Assembly: GCA_017519045.1 (NCBI GenBank)
Contig: JAFWTC010000036.1
Span: 1 to 37,887, forward strand
From: Candidatus Methanomethylophilaceae archaeon
Lineage (GTDB): Archaea > Thermoplasmatota > Thermoplasmata > Methanomassiliicoccales > Methanomethylophilaceae
Length of the DNA: 37,887 bases
Direction: 5' to 3'
Position numbers and translations under genes: made by a program. This document shows positions 22,027-30,702 of the stretch, piece after piece. Under the pieces are notes generated by a model. The model had not been told where the DNA came from, made no database searches, and worked only from the letters and a program-made list of their open reading frames with translations. Every line of letters begins with the position of its first letter. The first letter of the stretch is position 1.

Positions 22027-24363
22027 ATGAACAAGAACACGATGATGATCATCGCCGTCGCAGCCGTGGCCGTCATAGCGGTCGCGGCCGCTGCCCTGTT
22101 CCTGTCGGGGAACGGGGGGAACGACGATGGAAAACATGACGAGAAGACCTATGACGACCCCCTGAGGGTCGACACGAACGTCTCGATGGCCGACCTGGAC
22201 GCCCTCAAGGCGTCGAGCCTCCCGATATTCGGAAACGCCGACGGCGACTCGGCGATCACCCGGAAGGACGCGGACCTCATCAGGAACATGATTTCCAAGG
22301 GAACGCCCCTGTCCTCCAACCCGCTCGCGGATGCGAACAGGGACGGCAAGATCACCTCGGAAGACGCGGAAATCGTCGAGAAGATGGTGAAAGGCGAGAA
22401 GGCGCGCGTCTGGTTCATGGACCAGTACGACCTCGTGGCCGGGACCAACCGCCTCGTGGAGATCCACTATCCCCTGAGCGACGTCGTCACCCAGAACGCG
22501 GACATGCTCCTGCTGACGATGATGATCGACGGGGACGACAAGGTCGCCGGATACATCGCCAACCTGGACAACTACCCGAACGAGTTCTACAAGGTCACCC
22601 ACAACAACAAATCCAAGTCCCTCGGCAACACCGCCAGGTACATCGCCGCCAAGGACTGGGAGGCCATCAAGAACCTGGACGTGGAGCTCCACAAGCAGGA
22701 GAAGGAGATAGGCGCGGTCATCGTCCACAGCGAGTCCTCCCTCGGGGACTACAAGGACGACATACTGAAGGCCGGGCTGCCTCTGATCTACCTCAGATGC
22801 ACCGACCCCGTCTACTCCATGGACGCGGCGGTCCTGCTGGGGGCGCTCTTCGGCCCCGGCTACGCCGAGAAGGCTGTCGCGTATTCCAACGACTGCCGCA
22901 AGACCATAGACGACGTCAGCAAGGCCGTGGCCGGCATCCCCGACGAGCAGCGCGAGAGGTTCATCGCGCTCTGCATGATCTGCTACGTGGCTCAATCCGA
23001 ATCCCAGTACACCAACATCGGGATCCAGGCCGGCGGCAAGGAGATGAGCGGGATGGCGGGCAACACGTCCGTCCGCCTGCAGGACGTCGAGGCCATAACC
23101 AAGTACAACGACAAGATAGACGCTATCCTCAACTGCAGCACCAAGGACTGCGCCAACATCACGCCTGATGTGCTCTGGGAGGACGAGGGCGTCCGCTACC
23201 TGGAGAAAAGCACCCATTACAAGGACATGGTCTGGCTCAACATGTCCATGCCCATTCCCTGCAGGGTCATGTACGTGGCCGCCACGTTCTACCCGGACAT
23301 AGTCTCCATGGACGAGGCGGACGACTACTTCCAGCTGACCGTGGACAAATACATGCCATATCTCCACAAGACCGTGGATGACGGCAGGTTCGACGTCAGG
23401 ACCGACATGTTCACGGTCATGACATACCAGGACTACGTCGACTACAAGGGCGGCGAAGCCCCCGATAGGCCCGTGGTCTCCGACCTTTCAGCATCCTCGA
23501 TGGCCTCGCACTTCCTCGGCGAGATGGACTTCGCCGGATACAGCGGGGTCCCGTTCTCCCTGAAGGACGGCAGCGACGATCAGGAGGCGTCCCTGGTGCC
23601 GACCTCTGGCAAATACTACGCCAACTACAAGCTGTACGAGGACGCCGAATCCGTATTCAAGAAGACCAAGGCCGAGTACGAGAAGAAGATAGGGACCGAC
23701 TCCGCCATGGGCGGCACCTATGTCAAGATCCCGTACGACAGCGGCCTGACCGACGGCATAGGATACTACGTTAACGTCCCCGGCAAGATCGGATCCATGT
23801 ACTACGCGGGATACGTCAAGGAGTGCTACGTCGAGATCCATCTCGGGAAGGTCCCCTCGCTGTCCGAACAGGACCTCAAGGACATCCTCGGATCGATATG
23901 GGGGACCTCCGGAAACGTCTCCGCCATTGAGGCAGCGAAGAAGTTCGACTCGTCCCTGCTGGACGGAATGCTCGGAGCGCCTTACGCCATACTCGAAGGA
24001 GACGACGTCAGCGCCAAGATCGGGAACACGAACGAAAAGAGCAAGGACTATTACGTCAAGTACGACAACAGCCCGGAGGCCGCCGCGGCCTTCGAGTCCA
24101 AGAAGGCCGAATTCATCGAAAAGAACGGCACCGCCTACATGGGCGGGGTCCGCATGGCCATCCCCGTGTGCGGGTTCGACGACGGAGCGGGATTCTACGG
24201 GAACACCGACAGGGGATTCTCGATGATCCAGTACGTCGGCGTCAAGGACGGATGCTACGCGTCCATCTACATCCGCATGAACGACGCCGAGTTCACCCAG
24301 GACAGCGCCGAGGCCATCGTGAAAGCGGTCTCGGCATCCATATCCGCAGGCGGTGGCGCATGA
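22027..24363 (+). CDS. Dockerin-like substrate-binding protein, first of tandem pair (system 2)
   Basis: A 778-residue surface protein. Residues 5-27 form a hydrophobic anchor, then a polar linker. About 67-124 is a dockerin-like pair of Ca loops (GNADGDSAITRKDA, ADANRDGKITSEDA). About 126-470 is a class III binding domain (WFMDQYDLVAGTNRLVEIHYPL, IGAVIVHSESSLGDYKDDI). C-terminal repeats follow at about 490-630 and 637-775, each with a GAPY/GVPF-type start, an A---F helix and a GY/VKDGCY segment. There is no BIG2 domain. The start is the only ATG placing the anchor at the N-terminus; the open frame upstream to 21721 is antisense to the permease. It is divergent from the system 2 permease operon. 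The stop TGA overlaps the next ATG (ATGA). Confidence 0.85.
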   Translation: MNKNTMMIIAVAAVAVIAVAAAALFLSGNGGNDDGKHDEKTYDDPLRVDTNVSMADLDALKASSLPIFGNADGDSAITRKDADLIRNMISKGTPLSSNPLADANRDGKITSEDAEIVEKMVKGEKARVWFMDQYDLVAGTNRLVEIHYPLSDVVTQNADMLLLTMMIDGDDKVAGYIANLDNYPNEFYKVTHNNKSKSLGNTARYIAAKDWEAIKNLDVELHKQEKEIGAVIVHSESSLGDYKDDILKAGLPLIYLRCTDPVYSMDAAVLLGALFGPGYAEKAVAYSNDCRKTIDDVSKAVAGIPDEQRERFIALCMICYVAQSESQYTNIGIQAGGKEMSGMAGNTSVRLQDVEAITKYNDKIDAILNCSTKDCANITPDVLWEDEGVRYLEKSTHYKDMVWLNMSMPIPCRVMYVAATFYPDIVSMDEADDYFQLTVDKYMPYLHKTVDDGRFDVRTDMFTVMTYQDYVDYKGGEAPDRPVVSDLSASSMASHFLGEMDFAGYSGVPFSLKDGSDDQEASLVPTSGKYYANYKLYEDAESVFKKTKAEYEKKIGTDSAMGGTYVKIPYDSGLTDGIGYYVNVPGKIGSMYYAGYVKECYVEIHLGKVPSLSEQDLKDILGSIWGTSGNVSAIEAAKKFDSSLLDGMLGAPYAILEGDDVSAKIGNTNEKSKDYYVKYDNSPEAAAAFESKKAEFIEKNGTAYMGGVRMAIPVCGFDDGAGFYGNTDRGFSMIQYVGVKDGCYASIYIRMNDAEFTQDSAEAIVKAVSASISAGGGA

Positions 24364-26711
24364 GCAGGAACGCCATGATCGCGATAGCGGTCGCCATCGC
24401 GGCGGCAGCGGTGATCGCCGCGGCCGCCGTCATGATGTCCGGGAACGGGGGAGGCGGCGAAAAACAGCCCGTCAATCCCGACGACGTCCCCCTCGGAGTC
24501 GACACGAACGTCTCCAAGACCGACCTGGATGCCCTGAAGGCCACGGGGCTGCCCGTGTTCGGAAACGCGGACGGCGACCTCGGAATCACCCAGAAGGACG
24601 CCGACCTCATCAGGAGCATGGTCTCCCAGAAGGCGTCCCTCTCCTCCCACCCGCTCGCGGATGCGAACAGGGACGGCAAGGTCACGGAGGATGACGCGAA
24701 GATCGTCGAGAAGATGGTGAAAGGCGAGAAGGCCCGCGTCTGGTTCATGGACCAGTACGAGCAGGTGTCCGGCACCCCCCGCCTCGTGGAGGTCGAATAC
24801 CCTCTGGGCAACGTGGTTGCGATCAACCCCGACATGGTGCAGCTCCTCCTGACGTTCGACGGAGACAGGAAGCTTGCCGGATACGCCGCGAACAACAGTT
24901 CCTATCCAGTCATGTTCAGCAAGGTCGACAAGAACGGGTTCACCAAATGCCTCGGCACCACCCCCAGATCCATCGGCCAGGCCGAGTGGGTCGCCCTGAA
25001 GAACCTGAGCGGAGACCTTTACAACAAAGGACAATCGATCGGCGCGGTGCTGGCGTACAACGAGACCGCCCTAGGCGACTACCAGGACGACCTGAAGGCC
25101 GCCGGGATCCCCGTGGCCTACATAAGATGCACCGATCCGATCCTGTCGATCGACGCCGTCGCGCTGCTCGGATTCCTCTACGGGCCGGAATACTCCAAGA
25201 TCGCGGACGAGTATCGTGAGGACTGCCGCCAGGCGCTCGTGGACGTCTCCGACGCGGTGTCGAAGGTCTCCGAGAACGACAGGACGCGCTTCATCGCCAT
25301 GTGCATGTGGAGATACGTGTCCCATCACGACTCGCAGTACACCAAGATCGGGCTGCAGGCCGGCGGAGTCGACGTCGCGAACCTTCCCGGAGACGGATCG
25401 ACCCAGCTCCAGGACCCCGAGGCCCTTGCCGCTTACAACGGAAAGGTCGACGTCCTCCTCAACTGCCGCACGCTGGACTTCAAGAACGCGGACCCTGTGG
25501 CGACCTGGGAGAACAGCAGCCTGGACATGCTGAAGAAGTCCTCGGCCTTCGAGGACATGTTCTTCCTCAACATGTCGCTCCCCACGCCTTGCAGGATCCT
25601 CTACGCCACGTCCATGTTCTATCCCGACGTGATCTCCAAGGACGCCTGCGACGACTATTTCCAGAACATCGTCGACAAGTACCTCCCGTATCTGCACGGA
25701 ACCGTGGAGGACGGGCGCTTCGACGTCAGGAAGGACGTCACCACGGTGATGACCTACCAGGACTACCTCGACGCCAAGGGGGAGGGCCCCGAGCCCGGCA
25801 CGCTGACTCCGAGCGAGGACGTCGTCGCCCTGGCTGAGAGGTTCTTCGGCATCATGGGCCCGAAGCTCAACGACCCCGAGGACATGAAGGACGGCAACAA
25901 GGGATTCTCATACGCCCCGTATGCTCTGTCCGGCGACAACGGGCCCATGGAGGCCAAGGTCGAGTCCAAGAACGGGAGCTACTTCGTCAAGTACTCCATC
26001 GTGGAGGACGCCGCCGGGAAGTACAAGACGCTGACCAAGGAATACGAGACCAAGATCGGCACCTCGTTCAGAGGAGGCGTGTATGCCGGGCTTCCCTTCT
26101 CCAACGGCCTGGCCGAGAGCATGGGATACTACATCAACACGTCTGACTCCGACCCAGTGAAGACGTTCTGCAGCGTGAAGTTCGCCGGATACAAGGGCAA
26201 CTGCCTCGTGGAGATGCAGTTCCTCTGCAGGCCGTCCATGAGCCTGGACGAGCTCGGGAAGCTGGTCGACGCCGCCTACCCGTCCTCCTCGTCCGTCTCC
26301 GCCGAAGCCTGGGCGAAGGCGTTCAAGACGTCCGTCCTCGACGGATACGCGGGAGCGCCCTACTCCATCGCCGACGGCGCGACCCCCGAGAAGGCGTCCG
26401 TGTCCGATTCGAAGGGCAAGCGCTTCGTGTCGTTCTACTCCGGATCCGACGCCTTCTCCACGTTCTCCTCCAAGAAGGCGGAATACATGGAGAAGAGCCT
26501 CACGGAGACGCTGGACGTCTCCGGGTTCGACGACGGCTACGGCATGATCGTCCAGAGGACGAACGGCGGAGGGTTCTGGATGATGTACTTCGCCGGAATG
26601 AAGGACGGCTGCTTCGTGGACGTCGCCCTCAGGAACAACGACTCGGCGGGATTCTCCGCCGCGGAGGCCCAGAAGGTCCTGTCCGAGATCCTTTCATCGG
26701 AACCCGCATGA
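24360..26711 (+). CDS. Dockerin-like substrate-binding protein, second of tandem pair (system 2)
   Basis: A 783-residue paralog of the preceding gene with the same architecture: anchor (residues 5-28), dockerin-like pair (GNADGDLGITQKDA, ADANRDGKVTEDDA) at about 65-125, class III binding domain, and two C-terminal repeats from about 490. The DNA at the dockerin-to-binding-domain junction is nearly identical to its neighbour over 60 bp (22373-22432 versus 24705-24764), while the rest has diverged. Translational coupling by ATGA suggests equal amounts of the two receptors. The pair corresponds to the single fused receptor of system 1. Ligand unknown. The stop is TGA. Confidence 0.85.
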   Translation: MSRNAMIAIAVAIAAAAVIAAAAVMMSGNGGGGEKQPVNPDDVPLGVDTNVSKTDLDALKATGLPVFGNADGDLGITQKDADLIRSMVSQKASLSSHPLADANRDGKVTEDDAKIVEKMVKGEKARVWFMDQYEQVSGTPRLVEVEYPLGNVVAINPDMVQLLLTFDGDRKLAGYAANNSSYPVMFSKVDKNGFTKCLGTTPRSIGQAEWVALKNLSGDLYNKGQSIGAVLAYNETALGDYQDDLKAAGIPVAYIRCTDPILSIDAVALLGFLYGPEYSKIADEYREDCRQALVDVSDAVSKVSENDRTRFIAMCMWRYVSHHDSQYTKIGLQAGGVDVANLPGDGSTQLQDPEALAAYNGKVDVLLNCRTLDFKNADPVATWENSSLDMLKKSSAFEDMFFLNMSLPTPCRILYATSMFYPDVISKDACDDYFQNIVDKYLPYLHGTVEDGRFDVRKDVTTVMTYQDYLDAKGEGPEPGTLTPSEDVVALAERFFGIMGPKLNDPEDMKDGNKGFSYAPYALSGDNGPMEAKVESKNGSYFVKYSIVEDAAGKYKTLTKEYETKIGTSFRGGVYAGLPFSNGLAESMGYYINTSDSDPVKTFCSVKFAGYKGNCLVEMQFLCRPSMSLDELGKLVDAAYPSSSSVSAEAWAKAFKTSVLDGYAGAPYSIADGATPEKASVSDSKGKRFVSFYSGSDAFSTFSSKKAEYMEKSLTETLDVSGFDDGYGMIVQRTNGGGFWMMYFAGMKDGCFVDVALRNNDSAGFSAAEAQKVLSEILSSEPA

Positions 26712-26719
26712 AACCCCTT

Positions 26720-26739
26720 CCCGCCCCTCCGGGGACGGG
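26720..26739. terminator. Hairpin between convergent binding-protein and DUF61 genes
   Basis: CCCG-CCCC, loop TCC, then GGGG-A-CGGG form an 8-bp GC stem with one bulged A in the 33-bp convergent gap. It is placed to end transcripts from both sides. No T-tract is visible. Confidence 0.45.
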
Positions 26740-26744
26740 GCCCC

Positions 26745-27134
26745 TCACGGGGTGAACACGACCATGTACGCGTCGGGGATCAGCTTCTTCAGATCCTTGA
26801 GGTCCGGATTGTACAGGCGCACCCTGTCGTCGCGAAACATGGGCTTCCCCAGGAGCTTGGAGACCACGGAGGCCTCGACCTTCCCCTCCACCTTCCACGC
26901 CCCGTAATCCCCGGAGACGTCGGTGGACACGTAGATGGGGATCCTAAGACGCAGCCTCTCGGAGTCGTCGCACGCGTTCCACAGGACCTCGAACTGCTCC
27001 CTGCCGATGTCGATGACCGACCCGTCCCTGACCTTGTACGTGTAGTCGCCGCTCTGCTCCATCTCGAAAAGAGAGGGCTTGCTGACGGCCAGGTTGCGGT
27101 TCAGGTCGGACATTATGGATTTGACGAAATCCAT
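26745..27134 (-). CDS. DUF61 (UPF0216) family protein
   Basis: A 129-residue conserved archaeal protein of unknown function. The pattern fits UPF0216/DUF61: an N-terminal helix (IMSDLNRNLAVSKPSLFEM), DGSVIDIGREQFEVL, the LRIPIYVSTD segment, the KVEGKVEASVVSKLLGK segment and the closing DLKKLIPDAYMVVFTP. ATG 27134 is only about 20-25 nt from the AT-rich catatatctctta promoter shared with nifB, so the mRNA is probably leaderless. The open frame upstream of 27134 is antisense to nifB. It is convergent with the binding-protein pair. The stop is TGA. Confidence 0.75.
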   Translation of the reverse strand: MDFVKSIMSDLNRNLAVSKPSLFEMEQSGDYTYKVRDGSVIDIGREQFEVLWNACDDSERLRLRIPIYVSTDVSGDYGAWKVEGKVEASVVSKLLGKPMFRDDRVRLYNPDLKDLKKLIPDAYMVVFTP

Positions 27135-27142
27135 GGCTCTGC

Positions 27143-27165
27143 CATATGATAAGAGATATATGGAC
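27143..27165. promoter_or_regulatory. Divergent AT-rich promoter, DUF61 / nifB
   Basis: The 51-bp gap between ATG 27134 (minus) and ATG 27186 (plus) contains atgataagagatatatgg. This AT-rich block can serve as a TATA element in both directions and lies about 25 nt from each start. Confidence 0.4.
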
Positions 27166-27185
27166 GTGTCCGCGATGGCATCGGC

Positions 27186-28430
27186 ATGGCGCAAGAGACG
27201 GACCTTCAGACCGCCCTTTCCGAACATCCCTGCTTCAACGAGGAGGCCCACCGCAAGTTCGCGAGGATGCACCTGCCTGTGGCCCCGAGCTGCAACATCC
27301 AATGCAACTACTGCGACAGGAGGTTCGACTGCTGCAACGAGTCCCGTCCCGGCGTCACCAGCGAGGTGCTCTCCCCCGAGGAGGCCGTCGAGAAGGTTAG
27401 GGCCGTCAAAGAAAAGATTCCGGAGCTGAGGGTCATCGGGATAGCCGGGCCCGGGGACCCGATGGCCAACGTGAGCACCTTCGAAACCCTGAAAAGGATA
27501 AGGGACGAGTTCCCGGAGCTGACGCTCTGCGTATCCACCAACGGCCTCGCCCTTCCGGAGAACGCCGAGAGGCTCCACGGCCTCGGCGTGAGGTTCGTCA
27601 CTGTCACGATGAACGGGATCGATCCGTCTGTATGCGCCAAGGTCTACCGCCACGTGCTGTTCGAAGGAAGGAGGCTTTCCGGGGAGGAGGGCGCCGCGGC
27701 GCTCATCGGCAAGCAACTGGAAGGCATCCGCGCCTGCGTGGAGCTCGGGATGGTCGTGAAGGTCAACGTCGTGATGATCCCCGGGATCAACGACACCCAC
27801 ATCCCGGACCTGGTGAAGAAGGCGAAGGAGCTGGGCGTCTACACGGTGAACATACTGCCGCTCATCCCGGTGAAGGGGACCCCATTCGAGAACTTGCGCT
27901 CTCCCACTCCGCTGGAGCGCCGCGACCTCATGGACAGGTGCTCCCTCGACGCGAGGATCATGCGCCATTGCAGGCAGTGCCGCGCGGACGCCATAGGGCT
28001 CCTGGGAGAGGACAGGTCGCAGGAGTTCGCGCGCTTCGGAGGCTGCTCGGGAGGATGCGGACCCGAGGTCAAGACGATAATGCCGACCTCGAAGGACCCG
28101 AATAAATTTGCGGTGGCGTCGTCGGACGGCGAGAACGCGGACTCCGGGTTCGGCAACGCCGCGAGGTTCCTGATATTCGACGCGGACGGAAGGCTTCTCG
28201 GAGACGTCCCGGTGGACCGCGGGGAAGGGGTCTCGGGAGAATCCCATCGCAGGCACATAGAGTCGGTGGCGTCTTCCCTGGGAGACTGCGGGAACGTCAT
28301 AGTCAACGAGATAGGCCCGCTGCCCTCGAAGGTCCTGAAGAACATCGGAGTGAACGTCATCATAGACGAGGGACCGGCCGAGGAGTGCGTCCTGAGGGCG
28401 TCGAAGCGCCGAGGAGTGCGTCCCTCATAA
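27186..28430 (+). CDS. nifB: NifB: radical SAM protein with C-terminal NifX-like domain
   Basis: A 414-residue NifB. This enzyme fuses iron-sulfur clusters and inserts carbide to make NifB-co, the nitrogenase cofactor precursor. The radical SAM motif is CNIQCNYC near residue 37, followed by DRRFDCCNESRPG, the typical NifB segment. IAGPGDPMAN is the family SAM-binding segment. CRQCRADAIGLLGED and GCSGGCG are further NifB hallmarks. About residues 310-405 form a NifX/NafY-like domain (FLIFDADGRLLGDVPVDR, VNEIGPLPSKVLKNIGV). Many methanogen NifB proteins lack this domain. No nifHDKEN gene is in view, so the nitrogenase role depends on genes elsewhere. The stop is TAA. Confidence 0.92.
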   Translation: MAQETDLQTALSEHPCFNEEAHRKFARMHLPVAPSCNIQCNYCDRRFDCCNESRPGVTSEVLSPEEAVEKVRAVKEKIPELRVIGIAGPGDPMANVSTFETLKRIRDEFPELTLCVSTNGLALPENAERLHGLGVRFVTVTMNGIDPSVCAKVYRHVLFEGRRLSGEEGAAALIGKQLEGIRACVELGMVVKVNVVMIPGINDTHIPDLVKKAKELGVYTVNILPLIPVKGTPFENLRSPTPLERRDLMDRCSLDARIMRHCRQCRADAIGLLGEDRSQEFARFGGCSGGCGPEVKTIMPTSKDPNKFAVASSDGENADSGFGNAARFLIFDADGRLLGDVPVDRGEGVSGESHRRHIESVASSLGDCGNVIVNEIGPLPSKVLKNIGVNVIIDEGPAEECVLRASKRRGVRPS

Positions 28431-28472
28431 CGGGGCAGGCCATAAAAACGGACCAGGGGCCATCCAGACCCA

Positions 28473-28484
28473 TATTTTATTATA
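28473..28484 (+). promoter_or_regulatory. TATA box of alaS
   Basis: tattttattata, about 43-54 nt upstream of the ATG at 28527. The predicted leader is about 20-25 nt. Confidence 0.5.
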
Positions 28485-28526
28485 ATGTTGAGCATAGGCG
28501 GAAGTATTCACGGAGTGCGCTTTTAA

Positions 28527-30305
28527 ATGGACGCTCAAGAGATGAGAGAGAAATACGTCGACTTCTTCAAGTCGAAGGGACACAGCTTCATAAGCTCCGC
28601 ATCCCTGATCCCCGAGAACGACCCCACGGTCCTCTTCACCACCGCAGGCATGCATCCCCTGGTCCCCTACCTCCTCGGCGAGAAGCATCCCGCCGGCACC
28701 AGGCTGACCGATTACCAGAAGTGCGTGAGGACCGGCGACATCGACGAGGTCGGGGACGCCAGCCACCTGACCTTCTTCGAGATGCCCGGGAACTGGTCCC
28801 TCGGCGACTACTTCAAGAAGGAGTCCATAGCGTACAGCTACGAGTTCCTCACCGACGTCCTCGGCATGGATCCGAACAGCCTTGCGGTCACCGCATTCGC
28901 CGGAGAGGACGGGATCCCCAAGGACGACGAGACCGCCGAGCTTTGGAAGAGCCACGGCCTCAGGGACGACCAGATCTTCTTCTACGGGAAGGAGGACAAC
29001 TGGTGGGGCCCCGCCGGACAGACCGGCCCCTGCGGACCCGACACCGAGATTTTCTACGACGACGGCAGGCCCAAGTGCGGCCCCTCCTGCGGGCCGTCCT
29101 GCCACTGCGGGAAGTACACGGAGATCTGGAACAACGTCTTCATGCAGTACTTCAAGGACGCCGAAGGGAAGTTCACCCCCCTCAAGCAGAAGAACGTGGA
29201 CACCGGGATGGGGCTGGAGAGGATCCTCAGGATCCTGAACGGGAAGGAGACCGTGTACGACACCGCCCTGTTCCAAGGCATAATAGCGGACATCGAGGAC
29301 ATCTCCGGGAAGAAGTACGGGGAGGACCCGGAGGACACCAGGGCGTTCAGAATCGTGGCGGACCACATGAGGGCGGCCACGTTCATCCTCGGAGACGGGG
29401 TCGTCCCGGCCAAGATCGGACAGGGATACATCCTCAGGAGGCTCATCAGGAGGTCCAGCAGGTACATGTCCAAGCTGGGATACGAGGACCCCTTCATGCA
29501 GAGGATTGCGGAGACGGTCATCTCCGAGTACGGGAAGGCCTATCCCGAGCTCGAGAGGAACAGGGAGTTCATTATCACCAACATCAACAACGAGGAGCTC
29601 AAGTTCCACAAGGCCGTCATGAAGGGCCTCAGAAGGTTCGACCAGATGGTCGCGGAGAACGGGGACAGCCCCGTCCTCAACGGAGAGACGGTCTTCAGGC
29701 TGTACGACACCTACGGCTTCCCCATAGAGATGACCGTGGAACTCGCCCAGGAGAAGGGCCTCAAGGTGGACATGGATGACTTCAACAGCAGGTTCAAGAC
29801 CCATCAGGACACCTCCCGCTCCGGAGCGGAGCAGAAGTTCAAGGGAGGGCTGGCCGACCACAGCGAGGAGACCACCAAGCTCCACACCGCCACCCACCTG
29901 CTGAACGCCGCCCTCAGGAAGTTCGTCAGCCCAGACATCCAGCAGAAGGGATCCAACATCACCGCCGAGAGGCTCAGATTCGACTTCAACCTGGACAGGA
30001 AGTGCACCCCCGAGGAGCTCGCCGCCGTCGAGAAGTACGTGAACGACGCCATCAAGGCCGCGATACCCGTGGTATGCGAGGAGATGACCTACGAGGAGGC
30101 GAAGAAGCGCGGAGCCATAGGGGTCTTCACCGACAAGTACGGCGAGATGGTCAAGGTGTACACCATGGGCGACGTCTCCTGCGAAATATGCGGAGGTCCC
30201 CACGTGAAGAACACCTCGGAGCTCCAGGGATTCAAGATCAAGAAGGAGGAGAGCTCCGCCGCCGGGATCAGGCGCATAAAGGCCGTCGTCGGCAAGTTCG
30301 ACTGA
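28527..30305 (+). CDS. alaS: Alanyl-tRNA synthetase, short bacterial-like form
   Basis: A 592-residue AlaRS charging tRNA-Ala. The N-terminal catalytic domain has FTTAGMHPLVPYLLGEKHP, YQKCVRTGDIDEVGD, FFEMPGNWSLGDYFKKE and GPAGQTGPCGPDTEIFY. A four-cysteine insert (CGPSCGPSCHCG) is followed by VDTGMGLERIL. The editing domain retains HTATHLL (HxxxH) and CEICGGPHV. The protein stops at the end of the editing domain (SSAAGIRRIKAVVG). The dimerisation helices and C-Ala domain, about 280 residues in standard AlaRS, are absent. The motif wording resembles bacterial short AlaRS rather than archaeal AlaRS, suggesting transfer. tRNA-Ala(UGC) lies 260 bp downstream on the other strand. The stop is TGA. 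Confidence 0.93.
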   Translation: MDAQEMREKYVDFFKSKGHSFISSASLIPENDPTVLFTTAGMHPLVPYLLGEKHPAGTRLTDYQKCVRTGDIDEVGDASHLTFFEMPGNWSLGDYFKKESIAYSYEFLTDVLGMDPNSLAVTAFAGEDGIPKDDETAELWKSHGLRDDQIFFYGKEDNWWGPAGQTGPCGPDTEIFYDDGRPKCGPSCGPSCHCGKYTEIWNNVFMQYFKDAEGKFTPLKQKNVDTGMGLERILRILNGKETVYDTALFQGIIADIEDISGKKYGEDPEDTRAFRIVADHMRAATFILGDGVVPAKIGQGYILRRLIRRSSRYMSKLGYEDPFMQRIAETVISEYGKAYPELERNREFIITNINNEELKFHKAVMKGLRRFDQMVAENGDSPVLNGETVFRLYDTYGFPIEMTVELAQEKGLKVDMDDFNSRFKTHQDTSRSGAEQKFKGGLADHSEETTKLHTATHLLNAALRKFVSPDIQQKGSNITAERLRFDFNLDRKCTPEELAAVEKYVNDAIKAAIPVVCEEMTYEEAKKRGAIGVFTDKYGEMVKVYTMGDVSCEICGGPHVKNTSELQGFKIKKEESSAAGIRRIKAVVGKFD

Positions 30306-30567
30306 GCCGGAGGGCCGTCGGTCCCCGAGACAGCCCATGGGCATCCGTGCCCGATCGCCATCTTCAGGTCCGGCGGCCTTATCTGGCCCTCCTCGTTGCG
30401 TTAGCATATGAGGGATTCCATTTTCAACAGATTTTCAGTGCCTTTGTCGGCTTCTCATCCCGTCATGGCGATTCGTGACAGCCGTCTGATAAACCCTAAA
30501 TATCGCCATCTAGACGTCAATAAACCACCGGAACCGATGTCCTGAAATCAAGAAGAAGGAAGGGAGG
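30306..30567. other. Intergenic region between alaS and tRNA-Ala
   Basis: 262 bp with no convincing gene. Short inverted repeats such as ccatgggcatc/cgtgcccgatcg near 30333-30357 might form 3' structures after alaS. The right half is AT-richer and receives the 3' end of the tRNA transcript. Confidence 0.4.
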
Positions 30568-30640
30568 TGGACTGGGCGAGATTCGAACTCGCGACTTCTT
30601 GCTTGCAAAGCAAGCGATCTGCCAGCTGATCTACCAGCCC
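30568..30640 (-). tRNA. tRNA-Ala (anticodon TGC)
   Basis: A full 73-nt cloverleaf on the minus strand. The acceptor is GGGCTGG/CCAGTCC, with the G3-U70 wobble pair that specifies alanine, and discriminator A. The D arm is GATC/GATC with AGCTGGCA. The anticodon stem is CTTGC/GCAAG with loop TTTGCAA, variable loop AAGTC, and T arm GCGAG-TTCGAAT-CTCGC. No intron is present and CCA is not encoded. A strong TATA box lies about 25 nt upstream. Confidence 0.96.
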
Positions 30641-30663
30641 ACTGGATGCCCCGACTTTTTAGG

Positions 30664-30675
30664 AATTATATAAAG
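30664..30675 (-). promoter_or_regulatory. TATA box of tRNA-Ala
   Basis: ctttatataatt on the minus strand, centred about 29 nt before the first base of the tRNA. This is the expected archaeal spacing. Confidence 0.65.
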
Positions 30676-30702
30676 ATTAGCGTAATCCTAACCGTCCTGA
30701 CT

